A DNA stretch of 64,000 bases from an uncultured Cycloclasticus sp. (GCA_913060865.1 CAJXTU010000002.1:62001-126000), one strand, 5' to 3'. Shown: positions 21,021 to 33,022, counted from the first letter of the stretch. Translations and numbers: made by a program. Notes: generated from the sequence alone by a model not told the origin.

Positions 21021-21644
21021 TTAAGCCTTGCTTTCATTAGAAAGTAATACTCTTTTCAATATTTTCCAGCGAAACATCAATAAGGTAACGAGTACAGCGG
21101 CGTAAATAAGTGGTTCTGTGTAATCCAGTTTTGTTAACCAAAAGAAGTGAACAACGCCCATAATCGCTATTAAATACACTGTTCTATGCAGTAACACCCA
21201 CCATTTCCCCAATCGGCGCATCATGCCTGCCGTGGATGTTATCGCTAGCGGTATCAGCATTAAATACGCGAATAAACCTAGCATGATATATGGGCTTTCT
21301 GGCACATCTTCCAGCATATTATCAAGGCTTAATGACTGATCTAAAACGAGCCAAACCAACAGATGTAAAGTGGCGTAAAAGAATGCGAATAAACCAAACA
21401 TGCGCCGGAAGCGTACCGGCAAACTAGACTTGAATAGCCGTTGTAATGGCGACATCGCCAACGTAATTAACAAAAAACGTAACGCCCAATCACCTGTTAT
21501 AAAATGCAACGTTTGAATAGGTTCGGCGCCCAATGAGTTATTAAACCCATCCCAGATTATCAATATGAACGGTATTAAACAGACGTTAAAAACAGTTGTT
21601 TTTAATAGGGTTAGCTGATCTTTAGAGCACTTTTTTTTCACCAC
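21021..21644 (-). CDS. msrQ: MsrQ heme-binding membrane subunit (YedZ)
   Basis: GDWALRFLLITLAMSPLQRL...RRMFGLFAFFYATLHLLVW...RLGKWWVLLHRTVYLIA; follows msrP. Confidence 0.95.
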   Translation of the reverse strand: MVKKKCSKDQLTLLKTTVFNVCLIPFILIIWDGFNNSLGAEPIQTLHFITGDWALRFLLITLAMSPLQRLFKSSLPVRFRRMFGLFAFFYATLHLLVWLVLDQSLSLDNMLEDVPESPYIMLGLFAYLMLIPLAITSTAGMMRRLGKWWVLLHRTVYLIAIMGVVHFFWLTKLDYTEPLIYAAVLVTLLMFRWKILKRVLLSNESKA

Positions 21645-21660
21645 TTAAATCATACCTTCT

Positions 21661-22629
21661 TTAAAAAAATTGCCGAAGGTTCATGCCTTTATATAAATGC
21701 GCTACTTGTTCACCGTAACCATTAAATAGCTCCGTATCACGTTTGGGGGTAAATAATGGTGCGCCGATCACCCTTTCTCGGCTTTGACTCCATCTTGGAT
21801 GAGGTACTTGCGGGTTTACGTTGGCGTAAAAGCCGTACTCATGTTTCGCCGATTCGTTCCATGATGTTTTTGGCATATGCTCTGTGAATCTAATTTTAAC
21901 GATGGATTTAATGCTTTTAAAACCATATTTCCACGGCACTATTAAACGCAGTGGCGCACCGTTTTGATTCGGCATTTCTTCGCCATACAAGCCGGTTGCC
22001 ATGAGTGTTAGTGGGTTCATTGCTTCGTCCATTCTCAGCCCTTCGACATACGGCCATTTTAGTGTACGGCTTTTTTGCCCCGGCATTTGCTCGGGGTCAT
22101 AAAGCGTTGTGAATTCCACATACTTTGCTTTTGACGTTGGTTCCATTTGCTTGATCAACTCGGCTAATGAAAACCCAATCCACGGTACGACCATTGACCA
22201 TGCTTCTACACAGCGCAAACGATATATACGCTCTTCGAGTTGCTGGCGCTTTAAAATATCTTCCAAGTCATAAACACCTGGCTTACCCACTTCGCCTTCA
22301 ACGGTTACGCTCCAAGGCTTGGTTTTAAGCAAGTGCGCACGCACGGCAGGGTCACCTTTCGCTGTGCCAAATTCGTAGAAATTATTGTAGGTCGTTACGT
22401 ATTCATAAGGCGTTGGTTTCTCTTTAATTGAAAACTGACTACTCACGTAATTTTCAATCTTATTACCCGCCCATAACGTGCTGGGGGCTAGGCCACCCGC
22501 AAGCATTAAGCTTGAACTTTGCGCTAAAAACCGCCTGCGTGAAGAAGATATTATTGTTCGGCTTTTATCAAAATCATCTTTGGGCGTTACATCGTTATCA
22601 GTGAGAGACAGCGGCTTTTTAATAAGCAT
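21661..22629 (-). CDS. msrP: MsrP molybdopterin methionine-sulfoxide reductase (YedY)
   Basis: Tat motif [44 protein letters not shown]; start trimmed to MLIKKP. Confidence 0.96.
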   Translation of the reverse strand: MLIKKPLSLTDNDVTPKDDFDKSRTIISSSRRRFLAQSSSLMLAGGLAPSTLWAGNKIENYVSSQFSIKEKPTPYEYVTTYNNFYEFGTAKGDPAVRAHLLKTKPWSVTVEGEVGKPGVYDLEDILKRQQLEERIYRLRCVEAWSMVVPWIGFSLAELIKQMEPTSKAKYVEFTTLYDPEQMPGQKSRTLKWPYVEGLRMDEAMNPLTLMATGLYGEEMPNQNGAPLRLIVPWKYGFKSIKSIVKIRFTEHMPKTSWNESAKHEYGFYANVNPQVPHPRWSQSRERVIGAPLFTPKRDTELFNGYGEQVAHLYKGMNLRQFF

Positions 22630-22693
22630 TAGAGTTCCTTTGTTGTTATTACTTAAAACGATAGACCTCATCGTACCGTAAAACCTTTCAGAC

Positions 22694-22720
22694 AAAAAAA
22701 CGGGGCCAAGGCCCCGTTGT
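22694..22720 (-). terminator. Terminator downstream of hsp20
   Basis: CGGGGCC-AA-GGCCCCG with U-run on the minus strand. Confidence 0.8.
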
Positions 22721-22739
22721 TAACATAAAACTATGTCTT

Positions 22740-23177
22740 TTAATTATCTTTATCATTAACCTTTATACGTTTTGGCAATACCGCCGGCTTCTTTGGAATA
22801 ATCAATTCAAGAACACCTTTCTCGTAATTTGCGCTCACTTTATTTTCATCTGTTGTATCAGGTAATACAAAGCGTCGATAAAAAGTACCGTTGAAACGCT
22901 CCACACGTTTATAGCCATCTTTCTCTTCTTTTGATTCACTAGAACGCTCACCCCGAACAGTTAAAATGCCGTCCTCCATCGTCACATCAATCTCGTGTGG
23001 GTCTACACCCGGCACATCAGCATGAAGAACAAAACGTTCATCTTCTTCTTTAATATCCACTGCTGGTGTCCAAGTTGAGGTTGAAGAAACACTGTCTTCA
23101 TCATCTGAAAACCTGCGGCTTAAATCGTTTCCATAACGTCCTAAAAGGTTCCATGGTTCATATCTTGCAATTGCCAT
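22740..23177 (-). CDS. Hsp20/alpha-crystallin small heat shock protein
   Basis: TPAVDIKEEDERFVLHADVPGVDPHEIDVTMEDGILTVRGER; start trimmed to MAIARYEPW. Confidence 0.96.
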   Translation of the reverse strand: MAIARYEPWNLLGRYGNDLSRRFSDDEDSVSSTSTWTPAVDIKEEDERFVLHADVPGVDPHEIDVTMEDGILTVRGERSSESKEEKDGYKRVERFNGTFYRRFVLPDTTDENKVSANYEKGVLELIIPKKPAVLPKRIKVNDKDN

Positions 23178-23235
23178 ATCAATTCTCCTATTTAAGTTAT
23201 TTACAGTATTTAAATAGGGATATATGAGCATCTTT

Positions 23236-24564
23236 TCAAGCCTTATCTTGCGCTTTTTCGTGGTTTTTAATAAAGAAAACCGCTGCTGCCGTGATAAAAC
23301 ATAACGAACCAAACACAATAAAGTTCACATCTAAACCAAGCGATGCAGCGACTAAAGCACCCGCTAATAACGGGCCAACAATAGACCCGATCCGTCCAAT
23401 ACCTAACGCCCAACCCACCCCGGTAGAGCGAATATGGGTTGGGTACATATAACTGGCAAGAGCATTCAAGCTAACTTGACCACCTACAACGAAGAAACCT
23501 GCAAAAAATGACAGTATCATTACCATATTGAGTGACGAACCAAACTGACCTACGGCCATCATGCTTATTCCAGCCAATATAAAGCATATCGTTAAGACCC
23601 TTTTTGAGCCCCAATAAGCAATAAACTTAGCTAATACAAAAGGAGCAAGTGCCCCACCAATATTCAAAATGACTACCGTTTTAGTGGCCTCACTTAACTG
23701 GTAACCTGCCTCCACCAGTAAAGTGGGGATCCAACTATATAAGAAGTAAGCCACCATTAAGTTGCAGAAAAATACTGCCCATATCAACAAGGTGTCAATA
23801 TGCCTTCGCTCCATAAACAGTGCTTTAACGGGAAAGTGTTTTTCAACGGGGTGATGATGAAAGACGCTATCTTGCTTAATATCGTGCCGACGCTCTATCT
23901 TTTGTGCAATGGTACACAGTAACTTGTCGTTATCATTCTCGTGCTCTACTAAAAACCGAGGTGACTCAGGTAAGAAGAAAATTAACACTGGAACCAGCAA
24001 TAAGGGCATTATTCCACCCACGTAAAACAAAGAGGCCCAGCCATAAGCTGGAATAATTTCGGACGCGACTAAGCCCCCAGTTATGCCACCAATTGGCATC
24101 CCAAGAAATATCACGGCTATAGCAATATTTCTATGCCGAGTCGATACATATTCGGTCATCAGCGCCATAGCATTTGGCATAGCACCACCTAGCCCAAGAC
24201 CAGTGAGGAAACGTAGCAAAACAAGGTCATCATAGTTATCTATAAAGCCCGTCAACAAGGTACATAAACCAAATACAAACACGCTGAAAATAACAGCATA
24301 ACGTCGACCAAACTTATCACCCATTGGCCCTAATATTAACGCGCCCAACATCATGCCGAACAAGCCCGCAGAGAATACATAACCTAGCTCACTTTTAGGT
24401 ATCTCAAGTGCCGCGCTAAGGTTGGGCGCAGCAAAGGCGATAGCTAATACATCAAAGCCATCAAAAATTATAATTAATGCGCAAAAAAACATCACTAATC
24501 GTTGGAAGCCACCTAAGGGGTTTTCTTCAATAATAGCGGCCATATCTAATGCTTTTTCACTCAT
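23236..24564 (-). CDS. MFS transporter, aromatic acid:H+ symporter (AAHS) type
   Basis: IIFDGFDVLAIAFAAPNL, GDKFGRRYAVI, GLGGAMPNAMALMTEY, GVGWALGIGRIGSIVGP. Confidence 0.85.
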   Translation of the reverse strand: MSEKALDMAAIIEENPLGGFQRLVMFFCALIIIFDGFDVLAIAFAAPNLSAALEIPKSELGYVFSAGLFGMMLGALILGPMGDKFGRRYAVIFSVFVFGLCTLLTGFIDNYDDLVLLRFLTGLGLGGAMPNAMALMTEYVSTRHRNIAIAVIFLGMPIGGITGGLVASEIIPAYGWASLFYVGGIMPLLLVPVLIFFLPESPRFLVEHENDNDKLLCTIAQKIERRHDIKQDSVFHHHPVEKHFPVKALFMERRHIDTLLIWAVFFCNLMVAYFLYSWIPTLLVEAGYQLSEATKTVVILNIGGALAPFVLAKFIAYWGSKRVLTICFILAGISMMAVGQFGSSLNMVMILSFFAGFFVVGGQVSLNALASYMYPTHIRSTGVGWALGIGRIGSIVGPLLAGALVAASLGLDVNFIVFGSLCFITAAAVFFIKNHEKAQDKA

Positions 24565-25037
24565 GATGCTGCTCCCGAAGTGTTTTTAGCGTTCATCAAT
24601 GAGGCATCAACTATCTTCATCACCGTATCCATTTCTTCGATGTTTCTTGGCGCATAAACTAACGCAATGGTGTCAGGAATAGGCCCTCTTCCGGCCAGTG
24701 GGTGCTGCTCGCCCCATTGGCTATCTATGACTGTTTTGAAATCTTCTTCAGATAGGGCAACATGTAAACTACCATCATACGCTGGATGAATATGCGCAAA
24801 CTCTCGCCCGATCATAAAACCGTTAGCACAATTACACGCTTGGTCTTCATTTAGCCAAAGCGCTTCAGCACCCGGTACCGAAATAATGCTGGGGCGGCGA
24901 CTCACGTCATCAAAGTGAAATAGTTTATCTTTAAATAACTGGTGACACTCAGCACTGGGAGTTTGCGTTAATTGTTCATGCGGGTTGGTATTCGTTGTTT
25001 CTGGACGTTCCCCCTCCCGGGTAGATATGTTCAACAT
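24561..25037 (-). CDS. Luciferase-domain/DUF5519-like protein
   Basis: FAHIHPAYDGSLHVALSEEDFKTVIDSQWGEQHPLAGRGPIPDTIALVYAPRN; overlaps the MFS gene by 4 bp. Confidence 0.6.
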   Translation of the reverse strand: MLNISTREGERPETTNTNPHEQLTQTPSAECHQLFKDKLFHFDDVSRRPSIISVPGAEALWLNEDQACNCANGFMIGREFAHIHPAYDGSLHVALSEEDFKTVIDSQWGEQHPLAGRGPIPDTIALVYAPRNIEEMDTVMKIVDASLMNAKNTSGAAS

Positions 25038-25085
25038 GTTTTGCCTTATAATTTAATCTAACAATAACTTAGCTTACACTAACTC

Positions 25086-25580
25086 ATGAGTCGTTATCGA
25101 CCCCCTGCACCACCAAAATCGCCTTATATTACTAAAAAAGGCTTTGAAAAATTACAAGCCGAAGAGAAAGCCTTATGGCTAAAACGCCGAGAGGTTGTCA
25201 CGGCCTTATCTGCTGCTGCTGCTGAAGGCGATCGCTCGGAAAATGCAGAATACATCTACCGTAAAAAAGAGCTACGTGAACTTGACAGACGCATTCGCTA
25301 TTTGCAAAAACGGCTTCCTGACCTTAACGTGGTATCTGAAAAACCAAGCACACTGAATCAGGTTTTTTTCTCCAGTATTATTACCTTAGAAGATGACGCC
25401 GGTAATGAAACAACTTACCGCATCGTTGGGCCGGATGAAATAGATCATCAGCCACATTACATTAGTATGGACTCGCCCGTTGCCAAAGCCTTATTTAAAA
25501 AGCGGTTGGATGATGAGGTGGTCGTTAATACACCTGCCGGTCAAATCTCTTACCTTATCATTGCCATCGGCTATGAATAA
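25086..25580 (+). CDS. greB: Transcription elongation factor GreB
   Basis: YITKKGFEKLQAEEKALWLKRREVVTALSAAAAEGDRSENAEYIYRKKELRELDRRIRYL. Confidence 0.97.
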   Translation: MSRYRPPAPPKSPYITKKGFEKLQAEEKALWLKRREVVTALSAAAAEGDRSENAEYIYRKKELRELDRRIRYLQKRLPDLNVVSEKPSTLNQVFFSSIITLEDDAGNETTYRIVGPDEIDHQPHYISMDSPVAKALFKKRLDDEVVVNTPAGQISYLIIAIGYE

Positions 25581-26055
25581 TTCTTTATGCCCTTGTGGCT
25601 CGCTTATAGCCTATTCACAATGCTGCGCCCTGTTTATTAATACTTCGCTACTGCCACAAACAGCTGAACAGCTGATGCGTTCTCGATTTACTGCCTTTTA
25701 TTTAAATGAACACACGTACTTGCTTGATACCCACCACCCTAGTCAGCGTGAAGCGGGTGAATTAGAAGCCATAGAGAAAGATCAATCCACCACTGATTGG
25801 ATTAAGCTGATCATTCACCGAACACAACTTGGGCGTAAAAATGACTTAACGGGCACCGTAGATTTTTCCGCTTATTTTAATCAAGAGGGTGATTTTTTCG
25901 AGCTACGTGAGTCCTCAAATTTTATTCAAGAAAACTCACAATGGTTCTACCTTGATGGCGAACCACATATTCAACGCAGTGAACTTAAGTTTAAAAGAAA
26001 CGACCCTTGCTGGTGCAACAGTGGGAAGAAATTCAAGCACTGCCATGCATCATAA
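25573..26055 (+). CDS. YchJ family protein with SEC-C motifs
   Basis: CPCGSLIAYSQCC...AEQLMRSRFTAFYL...DPCWCNSGKKFKHCH; start trimmed to MNNSLCPCGS. Confidence 0.9.
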   Translation: MNNSLCPCGSLIAYSQCCALFINTSLLPQTAEQLMRSRFTAFYLNEHTYLLDTHHPSQREAGELEAIEKDQSTTDWIKLIIHRTQLGRKNDLTGTVDFSAYFNQEGDFFELRESSNFIQENSQWFYLDGEPHIQRSELKFKRNDPCWCNSGKKFKHCHAS

Positions 26056-26125
26056 AATTCAAGTTGTCACTTGATTACTCAACTCATCGGCGCATAATTA
26101 ATACACATGTTTACAATAACAGATA

Positions 26126-27109
26126 ATGAGTAAGCACCCAGATACTAAATCGCCAGTGCCTAGTGAGGCATTACCCGCGCATCGAGTTTTAGATAGCATT
26201 GCTATTCCAACTTTTGCGATCAATAGCCAACATGAGATAACGCATTGGAATAGAGCACTCGAGAAAGCATCAGGCCTTCTGGCCGTGGATATGATCGGCA
26301 CTAAGAATCAATGGAAACCCTTTTACCCAAACCCACGACCTACCTTGTCCGACCTTATCGTCGAAGGGGCAAAAGACGAGCATGTTTCACAGTTTTATAC
26401 TAATAAATATCAACGATCTAACCTGTTAAATAACGCATACGAGGCCGAAGACTTTTTTCCTAACATGGGTATGGGGGAATGGCTTTCTTTCACCGCCGCG
26501 CCTATTTTTGACGACGATAACAACATTATCGGCGCAGTTGAGACCTTAACTATTATTAGTGATCGAAAACATGCCGAAAAAAAGCTCATGGATAGTCAGC
26601 ATAAATATCGCGAGCTAAGCACGCTTGACGATTTAACTCAGTTATTTAATGCACGACACTTTTTTGAAAAAGTAGAAGAAGAGATCAGCCGTAGTGACCG
26701 ATACAGCCAAGCACTATCTATTTGCATGCTCGATTTGGATGATTTTAAAACCATCAATGACACATACGGCCATCAGTTTGGAAACACTGTGTTGACTGAG
26801 TTTGCTAATATTATAAAAAGAAATATTCGCCATGTTGATATGGCCTTTCGATATGGCGGTGAAGAGTTCGTTATTCTATTTCCATTTGTTATAGCTCATA
26901 GTGCGCTGACCGTGGTTGAAAAAATTCTCACTCAACTTGAGCACGTTGACTTCAAAGCAGACAATGGCGATATTGTTAATATTACCACCAGTGCTGGTCT
27001 TGCTACCTATTTTGCTAAAGAAGGCCAAGATAGTTTTATTAAGCGGGTTGATAAAGCCATGTACCACTCAAAATCTAATGGTAAAAACCAAATCAGCATC
27101 GCTGAGTAA
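26126..27109 (+). CDS. PAS-GGDEF diguanylate cyclase
   Basis: PAS region then LDDLTQLFNARHF...RYGGEEFVILFP (GGEEF). Confidence 0.95.
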   Translation: MSKHPDTKSPVPSEALPAHRVLDSIAIPTFAINSQHEITHWNRALEKASGLLAVDMIGTKNQWKPFYPNPRPTLSDLIVEGAKDEHVSQFYTNKYQRSNLLNNAYEAEDFFPNMGMGEWLSFTAAPIFDDDNNIIGAVETLTIISDRKHAEKKLMDSQHKYRELSTLDDLTQLFNARHFFEKVEEEISRSDRYSQALSICMLDLDDFKTINDTYGHQFGNTVLTEFANIIKRNIRHVDMAFRYGGEEFVILFPFVIAHSALTVVEKILTQLEHVDFKADNGDIVNITTSAGLATYFAKEGQDSFIKRVDKAMYHSKSNGKNQISIAE

Positions 27110-27137
27110 GCGTCTTTTAAACTAAAAAACTCTATTC

Positions 27138-27440
27138 ATGGTTAAACATATTGTTTTATGGACTCTGCACGATAATGCCGAGGGCAACACTAAGCAACAA
27201 AATGCATTATTGGCAAAAAACCGCTTAGAAGCATTAAAAGAATACATTACCGACATTATTGAAATCGAAGTGGGTATCACCCATATTGGCCAAGGCAGCT
27301 CTGTAGATATGGCGCTGTATTCCACTTTTGAAAATGAAGCTGCGCTTAAACGCTACCAAGCTCACCCTGAGCACCAAAAGGTATTACCTTTCATTACGTC
27401 CACTCGCCACGTTATTGATGATGAGGTGTCACCCGTATGA
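27138..27440 (+). CDS. Dabb (stress-responsive A/B barrel) family protein
   Basis: MVKHIVLWTL...EVGI...DMALYSTFENEAALKRYQAHPEHQKV. Confidence 0.85.
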   Translation: MVKHIVLWTLHDNAEGNTKQQNALLAKNRLEALKEYITDIIEIEVGITHIGQGSSVDMALYSTFENEAALKRYQAHPEHQKVLPFITSTRHVIDDEVSPV

Positions 27441-27643
27441 ATTCTAGCGACTTCGGTTTATGGGCTATGCTAGCTTTTTGGGCCAGCGCCATTGGTGGAA
27501 TATACCTGGCAGTGCAATGGGCCAACAAGAAAGGTAAAAAAAGCCCTGCACCACGTGACGTGATGATTAAATCGCTCGATAAACGGTTAGCTGAAGGTGA
27601 AATAACGCCGGAGGAATACCAACGGCGATTAAAAGACTTATAA
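27437..27643 (+). CDS. Short membrane protein with SHOCT-like tail
   Basis: One TM helix then LDKRLAEGEITPEEYQRRLKDL. Confidence 0.7.
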   Translation: MNSSDFGLWAMLAFWASAIGGIYLAVQWANKKGKKSPAPRDVMIKSLDKRLAEGEITPEEYQRRLKDL

Positions 27644-27649
27644 GCCTTA

Positions 27650-30600
27650 CTAGCCCACCCACTTTCTCGCATTCCGGAACATTCTTAACCACGCACCATC
27701 TTCACCCCATTCTTCAGGTGACCAACTATTTTGTACTGTTCTAAAACAACGTTCTGGATGCGGCATCATAATCGTAAAACGCCCGTCATCTGTCGTTAAA
27801 CCCGTAACCCCTTGCGCTGACCCATTCGGGTTAAATGGGAACTGCTCGGTCACCTCACCTTCGTGATCAATATAGCGTAAAGCAACATGGCCTTTTTCAT
27901 TCACGTTGACATATTCCGCCCGGCCTTCACCATGCGCTACAGCAACAGGCATTTGCGAACCTTCCATTCCTGTTAGTAAAACAGAGGGCGACTGCTGAAT
28001 TTCAACCATCGCCACTCGCGCTTCAAACTGCTCAGATTCATTTCTAACAAAATGAGGCCAAGCCTGAGCACCCGGAATAAGTTCGCGTAAATTAGACAGC
28101 ATTTGACAACCGTTACACACTCCTAAGCCAAACGTATCGGTGCGATTAAAGAAGTCGCTAAACGTCGTGCGAGCACGCTCGTTAAATAAGATCGACTTCG
28201 CCCAACCTTCACCGGCACCTAATACATCACCATAAGAGAATCCACCGCACGCCGCCAAGCCAACAAATTCAGACAAATCTTTCTGCCCTGAAATAAGCTC
28301 ACTCATGTGAATATCAATCGATTCAAAGCCTGCTTTATCAAAAGCCGCCGCCATCTCCACATGCCCATTAACGCCTTGTTCGCGTAATATCGCCACTTTT
28401 GGACGCTCATTTGAGGAATCTAACTTACTAACTATGTTTTCCTTTGGGTTAAAACTTAAATGGCTAAATAACCCTGTGTCTTCATTATTAACAATTCGAT
28501 CAAATTCTTGTTGCGCACAATGAGGGTTATCTCTTAACGACTGGAGTCTGTACGATGTTTCCGACCATGCCTGTTGTAAATCGGCACGCGACTCCTCCAA
28601 AACTGTTTCCCCAGCCTGCGTTACAACGATGCGCTGAAACGAATACGCTGTGCCTATAACAGACACGCAATCGGCCATGCCTTGCTGTTTAAATGCTTCT
28701 AATACAGAAGCTTCATGTGCTTTAGACACCTGAATAACAGCACCTAGCTCTTCATTAAATAAACAACTAAGCACATCGCCTTCAATATCTACGATTGCAC
28801 CACAACGACCTGCAAATGTCATTTCACATAAAGTCGCCCATAAACCACCATCTGAGCGATCATGGTAGGCCATCAGTTTTCCGTCTTCATTGAGCTGCTG
28901 TATTGTGTTAAAAAAGCCTTTGAACACATTAGCATCATCTAAATCAGGTACAGATTTGCCCATCATTTGTTGCGTTTGAGCTAGCACGGAACCGCCCATA
29001 CGGTTTTTACCGGCTCCTAAGTCAATCAAAATTAAACTATTATCAATGTCTGTTTTTAACTCTGGCGTGAGCGTTTTACGTACATCTTTAACGGGAGAAA
29101 ATGCTGTAATAATGAGTGAAAGAGGTGAACTCACTACTTTTTCATTACCGTCTTCTTTCCACGCCATTTTCATCGACATAGAATCTTTACCCACAGGAAT
29201 CGCAAGTCCTAAGGCTGGACACAATTCCATGCCCACTGTTTTTACCGTATCAAACAAGGATGCATCTTCACCCGCTTCACCGCAAGCCGCCATCCAGTTA
29301 GCAGATAAGCAGACTTCATCTAGGCTTTTAATGTTTGATGCTGCTAGGTTTGTTAACGCCTCACCTATCGCCATTCTTCCTGATGCGGGGCCATCAATTA
29401 GCGCCAATGGTGTACGTTCACCCAACGACATGGCTTCGCCTGTGTAATGATTAAAACCACTCGTCGTTACGGCCACATCTGCCACTGGAATCTGCCAAGG
29501 GCCCACCATTTGATCACGCGCAACTAAGCCCGTTACTGAACGATCACCGATATGGATAAGGAATGATTTGTCCGCAACGGCTGGAAAACGCAAGACGTCA
29601 AAGGCAGCCTTTTTTAAATCAAACGCGTCTGCATCGAAGGCCGGCACATTGCTTTGAACATGACTAACAGAACGTTCCATTTTTGGCGGCTTACCAAATA
29701 ATAACGACATGGGTAAGTCGATGGGTTGGTTATCAAACAACGTATCATTCAATACCAGTTGTTCTTCAGCTGTCGCCTCACCGATGTGGGCAAATAAACA
29801 GCGTTCACGCGCGCATAACTGTTTAAACTCTTCTAATCGGTCGGCTTTTAAGGCTACAACATATCGCTCTTGCGATTCATTACACCAAATTTGCATCGGC
29901 GATAAACTGCTATCGGCGCATAAAATATCGCGCAGTTCAAAACGGCCGCCTAAGTCACAATCGTGAATAATTTCAGGCACCGCATTAGATAAGCCACCCG
30001 CACCCACATCATGAATGGAGATAACGGGTGTGTTATCACCCATTGCATTACACGCCTCTATCACCTCTTGGCAACGGCGTTGCATTTCGGGGTTTTCGCG
30101 TTGAACGGAGGCAAAATCTAACTCTTCAGAGCCTTCACTAGAGGTTTGTGAAGAGGCCGCGCCACCGCCTAAACCAATCAACATAGCAGGCCCACCCAAT
30201 ACGATAATGGGCGAACCGGGTTCAATTTTTTGCTTTAACGCGTGCATTGGACGAACTGAACCAACCCCACCTGCGAGCATAATCGGTTTGTGATAGCCTC
30301 TTGCTTTTTGCTTATTCGTTTCCGGTACATCTTGTTCAAATGTTCGGAAATAACCAGTTAGGTTTGGGCGCCCAAATTCATTATTAAACGCTGCTCCACC
30401 AAGTGGCCCTTCGAGCATAATATCAAGTGCTGACGCAATACGATCAGGCTTGCCGATACATTGTTCCCACGGTTGTGAAAATTCTGGAATATTAAGATGT
30501 GAGACTGTAAAGCCGGTTAAACCTGCTTTAGTACGCGAGCCTCGACCAGTTGCGCCTTCATCACGAATTTCACCACCGGAACCCGTTGCCGCACCAGGGT

Positions 30601-31507
30601 ATGGTGAAATAGCCGTTGGATGGTTATGTGTTTCTACTTTCATTAAGTATGGCACGTGCTCTTCCACAAAGTGGTACGAGCGACTGTCAGGATCGCGAAT
30701 CAACACATCCGCATCACTGCCTTCTGCCACCGCCGCATTATCGCTGTATTTTGAAATAATCCCTTTCGGGCTGTGCTTGGCGGTATTTTTAATCATGCCG
30801 AACAAGGTTTCTTCTTGTTGCTCACCATCTATTTCCCAATCAGCATTGAATATTTTATGTCGACAATGTTCGGAGTTTGCCTGCGCAAACATCATCAATT
30901 CAATGTCATTCGGGTTCCTACCTAGGGCTGTGAAATTATCAACCAAATAATCAATTTCATCGATTGATAAAGCCAATCCCATTGTTTTATTAGCCGATAC
31001 TAAAGCCTGCTTGCCCTCAGCTAAAATATCAACAGACGCCAACATACCCGGAGCGGCATGAACAAACATATCATCAGCTTGTTGGCCTTCACGCAATACA
31101 CGTTCCGTCATGCGATCATGTAGCAGCTCACCCACTTCTACAAGCTGTTGTTCGGTAAGCTCACCTTGTACGTAATAAGCAATACCACGTTCCAATCTAT
31201 TGATTTGTGCTAGACCACAATGCTGTGCAATATCCGTTGCTTTGCTTGACCAAGGCGATAAGGTACTGGCCCGTGGCACAACCAATAAGCGCGTTCCTAC
31301 ATGCTCAATACCATCACTTTTAGGCCCATAGGTTAAAACACGTTTCAGCGTATCTAAGTCGTTGCCTGACAAAGTCCCCTCTACATCAGCGAAATGAATA
31401 TACTCTGCGCTAATATCGCTAACCTGCTGGACTGTTTGTGTGATTTTATTTAATAAGCGTTGTTTACGAAAAGCGGATAACGCTTTGCTGCCAATGAGTT
31501 CAAGCAT
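27650..31507 (-). CDS. purL: Phosphoribosylformylglycinamidine synthase
   Basis: 1285 aa PurL with GATase C-terminus ([22 protein letters not shown]). Confidence 0.99.
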   Translation of the reverse strand: MLELIGSKALSAFRKQRLLNKITQTVQQVSDISAEYIHFADVEGTLSGNDLDTLKRVLTYGPKSDGIEHVGTRLLVVPRASTLSPWSSKATDIAQHCGLAQINRLERGIAYYVQGELTEQQLVEVGELLHDRMTERVLREGQQADDMFVHAAPGMLASVDILAEGKQALVSANKTMGLALSIDEIDYLVDNFTALGRNPNDIELMMFAQANSEHCRHKIFNADWEIDGEQQEETLFGMIKNTAKHSPKGIISKYSDNAAVAEGSDADVLIRDPDSRSYHFVEEHVPYLMKVETHNHPTAISPYPGAATGSGGEIRDEGATGRGSRTKAGLTGFTVSHLNIPEFSQPWEQCIGKPDRIASALDIMLEGPLGGAAFNNEFGRPNLTGYFRTFEQDVPETNKQKARGYHKPIMLAGGVGSVRPMHALKQKIEPGSPIIVLGGPAMLIGLGGGAASSQTSSEGSEELDFASVQRENPEMQRRCQEVIEACNAMGDNTPVISIHDVGAGGLSNAVPEIIHDCDLGGRFELRDILCADSSLSPMQIWCNESQERYVVALKADRLEEFKQLCARERCLFAHIGEATAEEQLVLNDTLFDNQPIDLPMSLLFGKPPKMERSVSHVQSNVPAFDADAFDLKKAAFDVLRFPAVADKSFLIHIGDRSVTGLVARDQMVGPWQIPVADVAVTTSGFNHYTGEAMSLGERTPLALIDGPASGRMAIGEALTNLAASNIKSLDEVCLSANWMAACGEAGEDASLFDTVKTVGMELCPALGLAIPVGKDSMSMKMAWKEDGNEKVVSSPLSLIITAFSPVKDVRKTLTPELKTDIDNSLILIDLGAGKNRMGGSVLAQTQQMMGKSVPDLDDANVFKGFFNTIQQLNEDGKLMAYHDRSDGGLWATLCEMTFAGRCGAIVDIEGDVLSCLFNEELGAVIQVSKAHEASVLEAFKQQGMADCVSVIGTAYSFQRIVVTQAGETVLEESRADLQQAWSETSYRLQSLRDNPHCAQQEFDRIVNNEDTGLFSHLSFNPKENIVSKLDSSNERPKVAILREQGVNGHVEMAAAFDKAGFESIDIHMSELISGQKDLSEFVGLAACGGFSYGDVLGAGEGWAKSILFNERARTTFSDFFNRTDTFGLGVCNGCQMLSNLRELIPGAQAWPHFVRNESEQFEARVAMVEIQQSPSVLLTGMEGSQMPVAVAHGEGRAEYVNVNEKGHVALRYIDHEGEVTEQFPFNPNGSAQGVTGLTTDDGRFTIMMPHPERCFRTVQNSWSPEEWGEDGAWLRMFRNARKWVG

Positions 31508-31628
31508 GTGGAGTCTCTTTACTTTTAATGTTTGTTGTTATGTCCCAAGGACATTAATTTCATATTGGTATTTAATTCGACGTTCACCCTAGCGGGCAAC
31601 CATCTCATCCATGTGTATAAATGACACA

Positions 31629-32387
31629 TCACCCAGCTAACGTACACCAGGGTAAACCTTCGTCTTGGTCGATAACGTTTAACCAAGCCCGATCACACTC
31701 AATAGCCTGACTCACACTGTCTAGTACGAGTTCATGACTATTATTCTTTTCGCTGACATGCGCCAATACTAAGTGCTGTAAGCGGTCTGTATTTAGGCGC
31801 TGCAATAAACCAATCGCCTGTTGATTATCTAAATGCCCCCAATCACCCATAACACGTCGTTTTAGTGATTCGGGATAAGCCCCATTCAGCAACATATCTC
31901 GGTCATAGTTACACTCAAGCAACAACGCATCGCAATCCATTAATACATCAACCATATGTTGCGTGATAGAGCCGGTATCGGTCATAACGCCTAGCTTTAA
32001 GTTATTCGACCGAAATACGAACTGTGTCGGTTCACGTGCATCATGCGGCACTAAAACAGGTTCTATTGAAATATCACCTAATTCAAAACTTTTATGGCTA
32101 TTAAAGCATTGCACTGAATCAATGTTTTTGATCATCGCGCCCGTACCATGACTGGCCCAAACAGGAATATTGTAACGACGTGCATATCGAGCGACACCAC
32201 CCACATGATCACCGTGCTCGTGGGTAACAAGAATCGCACTAATATCTTTTCCAGAAACGCCCAAGCGCTCCATCCGTTTGTCGGTTTCCTTTATAGAAAA
32301 ACCATTATCAATCATCAACGTAGTCTCGTCGAACTGGACCAGTGTAGAGTTACCCCGACTACCGCTACCTAGCGATGCAAATCTCAA
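31629..32387 (-). CDS. MBL-fold metallohydrolase (YycJ/VicX-like)
   Basis: MRFASLGSGSRGNSTLVQ...LVTHEHGDHVGG. Confidence 0.9.
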   Translation of the reverse strand: MRFASLGSGSRGNSTLVQFDETTLMIDNGFSIKETDKRMERLGVSGKDISAILVTHEHGDHVGGVARYARRYNIPVWASHGTGAMIKNIDSVQCFNSHKSFELGDISIEPVLVPHDAREPTQFVFRSNNLKLGVMTDTGSITQHMVDVLMDCDALLLECNYDRDMLLNGAYPESLKRRVMGDWGHLDNQQAIGLLQRLNTDRLQHLVLAHVSEKNNSHELVLDSVSQAIECDRAWLNVIDQDEGLPWCTLAG

Positions 32388-33004
32388 GGTGCAAACTGAT
32401 CCAATAAATCTGTTAGCAAGGTTTTAGAAGCCAAGTTATCTATACGAACTTTTTCCTCATCCAACACACGAATGGCAATACCACCTTCGGCACGTTTTAG
32501 CTCCAGCACATACACCTCGGTGTCAGCCTTTTTCCAAAAAGATAAACTTGAAAGCATACTGCTTGAGCCATCATCTTTCGCAATATTTAAATAAACCTGA
32601 TTTGATTGGCGGTTTTTATCTTCAATGTCATAGCCTTTCTCATCCAGTGCGCTGATTGTTTTACGCCATGCATTACGCAAACTATCACGGACGAGCAGAT
32701 AGCTATCCACTCCATTTTGTATTAGCTCAGCACTCGGCTGAAGGTCACTTAACGGTGTTGTTTCAACAACCGCAGTATCCGTTGGCATTTCAATCCTTTT
32801 TTTCGCGCCACCATCATATTCATCTTTAATCGTTCCGCCCGACAAACCTGGTGGCACTTCTAAAGAAGGTAACTCATGGGCTTTTTTATACTCATCTCTT
32901 TGATCTATAAAAACATCATCGACTGAAGGCATCAGCCCGCACGCACCCAATAGGCTTGCTAGCATGACGGTTGATGTTAATCTAACTATTGCTTTAATTT
33001 TCAT
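32384..33004 (-). CDS. bamC: Outer membrane assembly lipoprotein BamC
   Basis: Lipobox LGAC; KKAHELPSLEVPPGLSG; adjacent to dapA. Confidence 0.9.
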   Translation of the reverse strand: MKIKAIVRLTSTVMLASLLGACGLMPSVDDVFIDQRDEYKKAHELPSLEVPPGLSGGTIKDEYDGGAKKRIEMPTDTAVVETTPLSDLQPSAELIQNGVDSYLLVRDSLRNAWRKTISALDEKGYDIEDKNRQSNQVYLNIAKDDGSSSMLSSLSFWKKADTEVYVLELKRAEGGIAIRVLDEEKVRIDNLASKTLLTDLLDQFAP

Positions 33005-33022
33005 TATTTTAACTCTTTAGGT

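Noticed and set aside
29046-30950. Plus-strand ORFs of 133, 85 and 166 aa inside purL
   Set aside because: Antisense shadow ORFs of full-length purL.
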